From the NCBI GenBank assembly GCA_947179485.1, contig OX359249.1, positions 50,975,402 through 51,039,401 of the forward strand: 64,000 bases of DNA. The letters run 5' to 3'. The notes below the pieces were generated by a model. It made no database searches, was not told where the DNA came from, and saw only the letters and a program-made list of their open reading frames with translations. A program made the position numbers and the translations under genes. This document shows, piece after piece, positions 27,726 to 39,700 of the stretch (positions are counted from its first letter, which is position 1; each line of letters begins with the position of its first letter). Source of the stretch: Allacma fusca. Lineage: Eukaryota; Arthropoda; Collembola; Symphypleona; Sminthuridae.

Positions 27726-30700
27726 CTATTTACGTGATATAGCAAAATTTAGCGTTTTTCGTGCGTTGTACTGCTGAGCTTCTGGTTTCAACTTACTTGA
27801 ATAAAATGTAACCCGGGAGGCAATTTGGCCACCAAATGAAGGACATAAAACGGCTTGAAAAGCTTGTCGGTACTGTTTGTTCATGAACACATAGATAATA
27901 GGGTTCACACAAGCTGACAAGTAAATCAGAATGTAGCCAACAACGTGCATAACTGTTAATAAACGTTGGATTACACTTTCAATTTTAAAAAAATAATGTA
28001 TGATTAATTGATGATTCTTTTAACATTTTAATGAATTAATCAGTTTGTTAAGCTTACTTGGAGAATTGACGCATTTATCTGCAACCTTGACTATTGTAAT
28101 GGGAAGATAGCAGAAGACAAAAGAAAGAAAGATGACTAATACCATTTTAGTAATTCTCCATTCGTTTTTTCTCGTCTTAGTTTCCCTCATATCGGACCGA
28201 GCTGAATGGCGCCTCATACGGTTCTCAGATCTAGGTGTATGAAATTCGTTTGTTTAAATACAGCTAAAAGCATTGAAACAAATTATTCTATTATATTAAG
28301 AGCTATCTTACTTGCGAACGGTCCAAAAAATTTTCGTGTAGCAAAACACTATGATAGCACAGGGAATAAGGAACGCCGTAATAAAAAGAGCTGTTTTTGA
28401 GGACCTTTTGTTGGCATCGGGCATTATAGTGCATGTCTGCAACAATGGATCGTAGCCGAAGCGTCCTGTTGTAATTATATCAATACTTACAAGCAAAGTT
28501 TTCGACGTAAACTCCAGAACTGAATTAAACTTGGGGGGATTGTAGTTGCTAGTAATAGTTTTCAATAGTGTTCACACAAACCTCAAACTTCATCCCACCT
28601 CCTCTCTAGGTTTGGGCGCTAGGGCATCTGAAAAGTTTCAAATTTGTAAATGTTTGGCAGGGGGACCCTTACTCACTTGAATTTTCACATGTTAATTCCC
28701 GTGCGAAAAATATATTTACGCAACTCGAATAAAATCCAAACCAATATTTAGACATATCACACATACTTATACACAAATTTATGCTTCAATTTGTGCACGG
28801 AGCATACAACTGCACACAGCAACATAACTACATAGTCCATTTCGCCAACAATTGATTGCGTGGAAAAAATTTCAAGGTCCTGATATTTTGCAAACTGTAC
28901 AAACAATAAAACGGGAGGTTTGTTGACCTGGATGTCCTACCATCTGAACAGACAGAGCAAAAATCTACGATGCCCAGAAAACCAATTACCAAAATGACAT
29001 CGGCGTCCATAATATGTAATTACCAAACCATGAACCAAATGTAAGAATGAACAAAGAGCATCTACGATATGTGGTCCAAAACAAACTTTCCGATACATGG
29101 TGTGTGGCCTCAACAACAAAGAACAAGCCTATGGAAGGGTAGTTAGGATTCAGGGGAAAGAAATGCAATAATATGGTGCACTCTATGTGGACTCACCGAA
29201 CACCAATACTGTATGTGACCCAACGCAAATCTCCCGGTATGCGGGAGATTTGCGCCCATATATCGCTTCAAATGAGCGATATAGCGTAACTAGGTCCGAT
29301 CACGGCTGCCCGGCATGAAACCTAACCCGTCATTTCGGATGTTCAGGTTAAGTTAGTTTAGGGTGGAAAGGAATAGCAATGCCACTATGATGACACCTTC
29401 GGCACTCTTTTCCAGCCTAACTAACCTAATCCTCACCGACCTCCTCGACCACTACAAGAATCCAAACATGGGCGGAGATGACATAGATGAAGGAGGAATC
29501 GTTGAAATAATATTTGAATCGGGCTTTTTCAATGTTATATTTATTCGGAGGCTTTATTAAATTGAACGGGGATGTTAATTGAGAATGCTAGCCAAGATGC
29601 TCAAAAGTTATACGTCGGGGCACATTCAGTAAGTTGTTTTGGGCCAGATATCGTAGTTTGTACAACTATTTATTTCCGAAATTTCGAAAATATACAACTC
29701 AAAATATACTCTGCAAACGCAAAGTCTCCTTTTGCAGGACCCTGCAAAGCCTCCTCCCAAAGCACGTTCCAAGAAGTAAATAATTCTCTCGCTCTCCAAC
29801 CTTCCATGAGCAGCCTCAGCTTTTCACCTCATCACCTATTCCCTCACCAAGTCTCACAACAATTCCCATAAATCTACACATACACACGTTCTACGTAGCC
29901 CTCAACAACAAAACAGTAACTCTCGGCCTGCACAGGCAGTACATTAACCGAACAGCTCAAAGCTCTACACCTTACCCTTAACATGACATGTCACAACCTT
30001 TACAAACAAACCAACATACATCTGACATGGCCTTCTACTTTTGTATACTTTGGAATACCACGAAAATATCAAAATAGGCACTAAACTGACCAATTCTTGA
30101 CTGAACCAAATAAAGTAATAGTCATTCATAAACCTTGCCTAACATCTTCAGTTCCTGGGACTTCGATTTTTAACTTGGGCAGAGATGAGGTTAGACTCAC
30201 AAGAATCTCCTTGAAATTTGCTATCACAGTTCGAAATATTTTTATGAACGACAAGCCGTTCATTAAGAAATGGCAAGAAGAAATTGAAAGTCTCCGTCTC
30301 TGCAAAGCTCTAACAGCAATATAACTATAGAGCTCAACACTAATAAAGGATGCTATGTCTGGAAATTGGATTGAATTTCGCTCGAGTTGCAATTTATTTT
30401 GTAATTAACATGTGAAAATTCACGTAAGTAAGAGTCGCAATCGCTGAAACTTTTCAGATGTCTTAGTCTTAAGTGTCTAAACCAAACGGAGGAGGGATGG
30501 AATAAGTGGGTTGTGTATATATATTTTAAATATATATATATAATATACTATTACCATTACCGGTACCTACAATCCCACCAATTTCAGTCCGTTCTGGAGT
30601 TTATATCGGAAGACTTCGCTCTTCAGTTAAATTTACCATCTGTTTCATATTAGTATTTCAAAATTAGGCATCTGTTAGACACTATTGGCAGCGAAAGTCA

Positions 30701-33700
30701 GTATCAGGAAAATGTGAAATGCAAAAGTCAATACAATACCACTCGTATTTTCTCAAACAAAGATAATCATTCTGCTTCTTTGTTTCAAACCGTGAAATTT
30801 TGACAAAAAGACGTTACTCTGCAAACATTTATGCCACGAGCTACTGGAATTTGTTTTTTGTTGCTTGTACGTTGTTCGTGTCAAAAGGTTTTGACAGGAC
30901 AGAGAAAATGGGACGGACAAACCAAACCAATAATATCGCTTCGTGCACAAAAATTACCCGTGATCGTCAGCACTAAATTCTAATTGTAAGTCAGTAACTG
31001 GCACGGGCTAAACACCAAAGTGTGTTGTTACAGATTGAGCTAGTAACTGTACATACTTCTGTAAATACCCTACAACGTTGTATACATACCAGTGAGTGTT
31101 AACTATTTGTCTTAGAAAATATGCCCATCTGCGGCCGTACACAATCATGCACATTTCTTTGCACTGTTGGTATTTTACCGATTCATCAAATTTCCTGCTT
31201 ATAATCGTAATGAATATCCATGCACTAAATTTTGATACACGTTTACAATCAAATTCAAATTAATGCGAGTTCGTGTGGCATGTGACATGTTCCGGTGCAA
31301 GCTATTTCCAACATTTGTATGGAGAGTTTGAAGGTATAACATAAAAGATACAAATTGTGACAAAACACCATGGAAATGGCTTGCGTTGACCCCGAAAAAT
31401 TCTCCGGATTTCCGAATGTACGAGCCATGATAAAAAGAGGGACGTTGCCGAGGCGAGCAGAGTACTCGTCACTCAAGAGTGGGAGGAAGGAACGTTCTAA
31501 GCAGAGACCTTAGCATGCATAGTACGATAGTTCTAATACTAACGTTACTCCACTCCAAGTAGTTCCTTCTGTTTACATTCACTACCCAAAAGTTCCTTCT
31601 GTTTACACTCACTATCCAAAAGTTCCTTGTTTATATTCACTATCCACAAGTCCCTTCTGTTTACATTCACTATCCAAATTCTTGAATTCACAAACTTTGT
31701 ACAACCACCTTGTAATGTACAGTTTGCCCAGTAACCTTTGCGCATCTATGTAGGTTCTCCAAGATTTGATCATGCTACACAATTGTGGAAGCTAGGTTTT
31801 GTACAAATATTTATTGCAGATCTACCGATATTTTTTTCAAAGCAACCGGATCATAAATACAGAAGTAAAATTTTTCTAAACTAAGTCTGAAATAGGAAGA
31901 ATAACTTACTAGAGTAACAAATTCGGCGTTCATAAACCTTCATTTGGAGGATCAGAAATGCAGCACAGTGCATCCGAGTTTTTCTCAGTTTTTCTGTGAA
32001 GGAATTATTATGGATAAACGATAAACCCCAGTTACAACGCTGGGATTGAGATTATTTTCGTAACCCTTTCTTGGGGGAAACAGGTGATTTCCTTCATGAA
32101 GAATCCCCATAAAATCATTAATCGTAATCATTAATCATAGGTTTATTTGAAGTAATCAATGATCGTAATTAATAATCGCTAGATTTCTTCAAGGTAATTA
32201 TTGATGGTAAATTTTTAGAGAACTCGTAAAATCTCTGGGACTGCTACCAGCGCATCATCATCTTCATCACCTACACAACCACTTTCAATTAATATATAGG
32301 ATTATTCTGGAATAAGCGTTCAGGAGATTCAGAGGTATTTGTTAAAATGTATTTCACTGTAACTAATAATTACTGTGCATTACTATGAGCAGGATCAATG
32401 TTGCCAGATATTCTACGCAACCCTGGGTATTTTTAATGTGGACCAGAAAAATTAAATAAATATACAGAATTCATAATCTTATTCTTGTAACAAATCTGCG
32501 TATTTTTGCTAGTATTTTAGCTATTCAATAGTAATTCTTCACAAAAATGCAAAATAAACCTTTTATGTGTCCTTGTTTTAATTTGTACTCGTATCTTTGT
32601 TCTGGTTTTAAGAAGTTATAAGGAATTGTAATATTCGATGCCAGTTAAGTCCAAATTGGTTTTGACTTGCATTGCAGTATTGTTCAAATCAATACTCATT
32701 CAATTAAGTGTGTTTGTTCAAGCAAGATTGATTAAGTTAAAACATGAGTAAGCGACATTGACACTTCTTTCCAGCCTGAACTATTCTAACCAGAACGTCC
32801 GAAACGATGAATTAGGATGCATATTTTTTTTTATCCGGGTAATAATTTTCTGAGAATGTCTAGCTCTTTGTTTACCGTCTGGTCATCTCTTGATGGTACA
32901 TTTCATTATAATTAAAACATCATTTTAAGATCTTAATTGCTGTACAACAAAAATTGTAAATTTCAAATATAGTAGTTAAATTTTGTCGGGATATTCAAAA
33001 ATATCCGTCGGGGACAGTTCGTTGTTTCGAATATAAGGCTTGTTAAACCTTTTTCATATCGTCCTGTCCTAGGCATGTTGTCATGGCCAGGGCTGGGCGT
33101 AATCCCACGTCAAAAATTTGAGAAAAGTAATCTGTAATCCATAATCACTCCCCCCAGATATTTAAAATGTTATCACATAATTACCTCCCTCCCCAGATAT
33201 TTAAAATGTTATCACATAATTACCTCCCTCCCCAGATATTTAAAATGTTATCATATAATTACCTCCCTCCCCAGATATTTAAAATGTTATCACATAATTA
33301 CCTCCCTCCCCAGATATTTAAAATGTTATCACATAATTACCTCCCTCCCCAGATATTTAAAATGTTATCATATAATTACCTCCCTCCCCAGATATTTAAA
33401 ATGTTATCACATAATTACCTCCCTCCCCAGATATTTAAAATGTTATCACATAATTACCTCCCTCCCCAGATATTTAAAATGTTATCACATAATTACCTCC
33501 CTCCCCAGATATTTAAAATGTTATCACATAATTACCTCCCTCCCCAGATATTTAAAATGTTATCACATAATTACCTCCCTCCCCAGATATTTAAAATTTT
33601 ATCACATAATTACCTCCCTCCCCAGATATTTAAAATGTTATCATATAATTACCTCCCTCCCCAGATATTTAAAATGTTATCACATAATTACCTCCCTCCC

Positions 33701-36700
33701 CAGATATTTAAAATGTTATCACATAATTACCTCCCTCCCCAGATATTTAAAATGTTATCACATAGTTACCTCCTTCCCCAGATATTTAAAATTTTATCAC
33801 ATAATTACCTCCCTCCCCAGATATTTAAAATGTTATCACGTAATCACAATCCAGAAATTCGAATTTTTGTCACGTAATTTAGATCTGGTAATCCGCAAAT
33901 ATTTTCAAGCGGGAGTAATCTGTAATCCGTAATTCAACATTTGTTTAATTCAACATGCCAAGCCCTGATCATGATTAATTATTCTACTCTGTTAATTTTA
34001 CACTTTTTTACATTTTACTGGCACGTGCAGGTTTTTCAGTAACAGCTACGTATTTCAAAATATTTCAGCCTTCATCATCCTCTAGCAAATACTTAATATC
34101 CTCAGCAAATCAAATCGAGTTATACCGGTCGGATATTAACTACTACAAGACTCCACGACGATCAGGACAGCTAAAGTCCGTCGGAACGGAATATAAATAT
34201 TTGTGTTGTTAGAGGTTACCACTTCATGCATTATGATTCTTGTGTAGTTTGAAAACAAACCATTTCATTGAAATTGCAGAGATTGTTTTGCTTAATGTTT
34301 CCAGGAACCAAACCACAAACTTATTTAAGCACTTTTAGCAACACCGAGTTCACCTTTTCTCCATACCAGGACATTAACTTCCACTCATGGTTCCCTTCTT
34401 TCCTCCTGGACAGAGACTTCGATTTCTGGAGTGTCCAGGCCAATCCTGGACGTCTGGCAACGCTGCCATAGGATTGTTAATAACCTTTGCGCTCCTCCTT
34501 AGTGCTCTCCAGGATCTGCGCATGCTGTACAATTGTAGAAAACACTCGTACAGAATTTTAGTGCAAATCTACGCTACTACTTTCAAAGCAATAGGTTTAT
34601 AATCACAGAAGTGTATGATTTTCTAAACTAAGCCAAGAGGAGAAGAGTTAACTGAAGCAGCACCTTTTCCGTCAGTACGGAGTCCGATATGCTGCTATAC
34701 TCACTGAACCGGAAGGTTAGGATGTAGTTTAAAAATTTCCTTCAATTTTAGAGGGAGGAAGATACTCTGCACCAGTCATGCCCAGAATATTTGTTTTTGA
34801 TTTACCAAAAGTAGTAAACAATCATCAAAATTAATCCATTTGGGCCAGGAGCCTTGAAGAAACTTAGTTTAGCCCATTGGACTTTTTCGCTTTTCGAATT
34901 AAAATATTAATTCTTTTTTCAGGGTTCTTTTCGGGCTGCGCCCATATCACACAGATTTATCTACATAGGCTTCCAATTGTTTCTTTCCTATCCAGAATAA
35001 AATTTAGTCTGTACAAAGTCTTCTGCAATTTTGTAGCAACATTAAAACTTGGAGAACCTAGTGGGACAAATGTAACCCTGCATTGGTAACCACTGGTAAA
35101 CGGATTGACTGTGATTCTTAAATTAATATCCTTATTTTGGTGCCATGATAGCATTCATGAAGTTCTTTCATTGCAACTGCAACCTGCAACTGTTACGGAC
35201 ATAGCTTAACCATGGCGGATTGAATGTTTGTGCAATTACAGAGGCAACCGAGGCCCGGGCAACATTACAGCAAAATTTATAAATTTGTCTTTTGACATGA
35301 AATTTGCACTCATGATCATTTTGAACAATTTTACAGCATTCTCCATGACATTTTAATTAGGAGAGCGGTCATTGTTAATAAGAATAATTGATCCCCGCCG
35401 GAATAAAATCGCCAAATCCCCAATGCGTTTCTCGATGTAGGATTGTATTCCCGTCTCATCATCTTACCCGGGTAGAACGTGAATATTTGCTTTAGATTTG
35501 GAGTTTTCGAAATGGCACTCTAATTGGATGTACAGGGAAAAGATCGCCGGAGTTTATCCGATTGGTCTGGGTTTGTATTGCAAACCTCAAAAAAACCATG
35601 GTAATTTAAAGCAGGGAAAGGATTTCCGAGAACAAAATAGTGATTCGGGACTACAAAAATTCTACAGACGACATTTAAGGTCAACTTAATGACCTTCAAA
35701 GTCACTGGGAAAATGGTCAAATATCGTAATTCTAAAATGCGCAGTTCATGATGACAATACTGATTTTCTTTTAGGGTCAAATTACCTGGCCCAAATTGTA
35801 ATCTATTAAAAATTAGTAACTTTAAAACCCTGAAGTCTGAGATTAATCCCCAGTAAAACTTTAGTTTGAAAGCTCAGCTTGTGCAACCCCTCACGTTGAC
35901 GCCGTGTACTGAATTCATGTTTTGACCTGTTGTGAGGCCTGAGGGTTTTTAAATGACAAATTCAATCATCAAAACCAAACGTTTTAAATATCTCAGATGA
36001 TTTTCAAGACTACTGTTACAATATTATGAACTGTAGAAAATGGAATTTTGAATGAACTAAACGTAATATGTAGTAAACAATACCAAAAACAGAAATCGAA
36101 ATTTCATGGTCACTAATATTTGAGTAGGAAGCATAAACCTATATTTTCGATTACACATCGCTAATCTTGGCCCGGCCTCTGTACAATGAGTTCCCAGAAC
36201 GTGAAAATTCTATCTAAAACTATCAACAATTTATAGTGAGATGAGAAGAGGTCATATCATCGGTAAAGAGCAAGATTTAAGGGAAAGTGGTCTACAAGCA
36301 TTTCCTCGAAAACAAAATGGTATTTTAATGAAAAGTCGTTTTTGAGAAAATGCATGCAGACCTTGCTTCTTTACCGACGATAAGCTTGCTGATGAGTTGT
36401 TATGCAAACAAGCTACTAACTGGAAGAATCATTTGAAAAAATCATGTAGTATTATATTTATTACTGAATTTCGCGAATTTTTGCAGTGTACTCTCCGTAT
36501 TACACCCTTATTTTTTAGATACGTCCTTGTAAGAATATTTCCCTGTAGGTAGTGCTGTAATATTGTTCGCGTTTTGTTTGTTCTTTTATTCAGTTCTTGT
36601 TTTTTGAACAAAACAAAACAAACAAAATCAGTTTTCGAAAAAACAAAACTAGAACAAAACAAAACCGCTATAAGATAAAACAAAACTATAACAAACAAAC

Positions 36701-39700
36701 CACCACGACAGCGGGTAATAATCTTTTCAAACTTTGAGTTTGAAAAAGTGCCCAAAAGTAACGTCCTCAAATTGACCTGAGTGAGTCACAAATAGCAACA
36801 TGACCTCAAATTGACCTGAGTGAGTCACAAATAGCAACATGACCTCAAATTGACCTGAGTGAGTCACAAATAGCAACATGACCTCAAATTGACCTGAGTG
36901 AGTCACAAATAGCAACATGACCTCAAATTGACCTGAGTGAGTCACAAATAGCAACATGACCTCACTCAGTCATAAAAAGTTTCATGGCCTCAAATCAACC
37001 TCAGTGAGTTGCAAGTTCCATGACCTCAAATTGACCTAAGTGAGTTACAACAAGTTCCATGACCTCAAATTGACCTCAGTGGGTCTCAAGAAATTCCATC
37101 ACCTGAATTTGACCTCAGTGGGCTGCAAGAAATTTCGTGACCTTAATTTGACCTCAGTGGTCTACAAGGAGTTTCATTATCTCATTTTTCGATGGGTCAC
37201 AAGAATTGCCATGACCTTTGTGGGTTATTAGTAGACTCATGACCTTACATACACTTTATAATGAATCGCAAATAACATCATAATGACCATTAGGAGCTAT
37301 TGAAGTGCACGGTTTTATTTACATGTATACCTATCATTTATGGTGTAAACCGCTGGGCTTAAGTAAGGTCAACAAAAATTTTGCACTATTTACAGAGGAT
37401 AGGAGGGGCAGTATAAGGACAATCTAAAGTTAATGAACAACGTGTCACTTAGAATGCCTACTTGAGGTTCATGGAGTAATTAATTGTTACCTGCTATGAC
37501 CATAACCTGCACTGATATTAAGTGTTTGGGTACATCGGATATTGTAAACGAGAGCAATTTCTATTGGACACCAGTACTTATTGTTAGTTGGACAAATGTC
37601 ACCTCCACTGCTGAAATTCGATTTTGCTTTGTTGTTTTTAATAAAATGCAGAAGGATGACTTGGATGTTAAATTATAAACTTGATTTGATCCTAAAATGT
37701 TGAAACTAGTCTGGCTGAGAGTTGACAGGAAGACAGAAATAAAAGAGGCCTAAGCAATCCAAAAAAAAACAATACAGGTAATTAATTCAATCAAGGCATC
37801 GGACGAACCCAAAACGTATCGGTAGCACTAGGTAAACCCCACCACAATCGTTTGTTGATACATTATATCTATATACGCAGTCATTTCAGGTCTTGTGGAT
37901 GCATGGAATTACATTACGCCTTACACTCCTAGAAACTATCAACAAAAGGTTTAAGTGTATTAAATAAGACAACAGTTGTAAAGCATATCCGCCAAAAAGT
38001 AGTCCGTTTTTTGGTTTTAACGTCCTTTGTGCGCGGACCAAAGTTACACCAATCAACTTCTATATCGTCGGTGAAGAGGCAAAATGATCTAGGTGCATGA
38101 TCGATTAGAATCAAAATGATCTACTTGCAGTTTCACTAAAGGCAAAATGATCTACTTGCATTGAATTTTAAAAGCAAAATGATCTAGATGCAGCTTTTCC
38201 TAAAAGCAAAATGATCTAGATACAAATTATAATAAAAACAATATAAGTAAACACACTCTAATGCCGGTGTACAAAAATGCGAGGTATTCAAAATCTTTTA
38301 TATATGCATTTAATTCCCCAATGCCTCCATTTCTTTCTTTCAGTAACATTGAAAAAAAAGTTGTCAATTATGATTTAACATTTGAAAATGATTCCGAATG
38401 TTATGATAATGGTGATGATCGTAAAATACGATTTGAAAAAACTCCACGTTGAGAATTATTAAAGGGAAAACCAACTCAATGTGCACACTAACACATGAGC
38501 TTACTGTGATTTTGATTCGTCTTTTAATTCGTCGATTTTAAAATAAATGAATGTTGCAGTTTTCGTAACTAAAAATGTATTAGATGCAAAAAGTGAAATT
38601 AACTTTAGTTGCCGGAATGATCCTTAGTAATAGCAAACCCTTCAGACAATATTAACCCACAACCCTAGGTCAATTACAGTCATGGTTAGCCCTTATAAGC
38701 CACGTGTCCTCCTTACAGATGCTATTTTTCTCACAAAAAAAAAATAGACCAGCACTTAGATCATTTTGCTTTTAAGGAAAATTGTATGTAGATCAGTTTG
38801 CTTTTAAAGAGGCTTGCACCCAGTTCATTTTGCCTTTAGGGAAAAAGTTATGTAGATCATTTTGATTCTAATCGATTATGCACCTAGATCATTTTGCCTC
38901 TTCACCGACGATATGCTCTATTACTAATATACAACAATCAATTTCACAAATTTCTAACATCTTCTACATNNNNNNNNNNNNNNNNNNNNNNNNNNNNNNN
39001 NNNNNNNNNNNNNNNNNNNNNNNNNNNNNNNNNNNNNNNNNNNNNNNNNNNNNNNNNNNNNNNNNNNNNNNNNNNNNNNNNNNNNNNNNNNNNNNNNNNN
39101 NNNNNNNNNNNNNNNNNNNNNNNNNNNNNNNNNNNNNNNNNNNNNNNNNNNNNNNNNNNNNNNNNNNNNGATCAGTTTGCTTTTAAAGAGGCTTGCACCC
39201 AGTTCATTTTGCCTTTAGGAAAAAGTTATGTAGATCATTTTGATTCTAATCGATTATGCACCTAGATCATTTTGCCTCTTCACCGACGATAGCTCTATTA
39301 CTAATATACAACAATCAATTCTCAAATTCTAACATCTTCTACATCGGTAGAACAAAACAATATGGATTGTTTTTTGAACAATACGGATTGTTCAAAAAAC
39401 AAAACAAAACTAAACTCGGTGAACAAAACAAACTCACAATGGTCTACTTTTGTTCATTTCCGAAGAGACAAAACAAAACAAAACGAACAAATTACAGCAC
39501 TACCTATAGGTAGTGCTGTAATTTGTTCGTTTTGTTTTGTTTTGTTCTCTTCGGAAATGAACAAAACTAGAACAATTTGAGTTTTGTTTTGTTCACCGAG
39601 TTTTGTTTTGTTTTGTTTTTTGAACAATCCGTATTGTTCAAAAAACAATCCATATTGTTTTGTTCTACCGATGTAGAGATGTTAGAAATTTGTGAAATTG

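Larger units (their letters stand above)
36550..39502. mobile_element. hAT-like element, left member of an inverted pair
   Basis: Starts TAGTGCTGTAATATTGTTCG and ends with the inverse of TAGTGCTGTAATTTGTTCG. The left flank is CCTGTAGG (36542-36549) and the right flank CCTATAGG (39503-39510). The order is AAAAC-word tip, a tandem block of GACCTCAAATTGACC units (36760-37250), unique arm (37260-38060), a nested TA-flanked element (38065-38911), the N gap, and an AAAAC-word tip. It is mirrored by 39511-41519. No transposase is visible. Confidence 0.88.

Noticed and set aside
33163..33840. Possible CRISPR-like array
   Set aside because: Units are contiguous without unique spacers and the genome is eukaryotic; it is a satellite.
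33167..33877. 236-codon open frame with MLSHNYLPPQIFK repeats
   Set aside because: Product of a non-coding 39-bp tandem repeat whose period is divisible by three; there is no domain, and it lies inside a mobile element.
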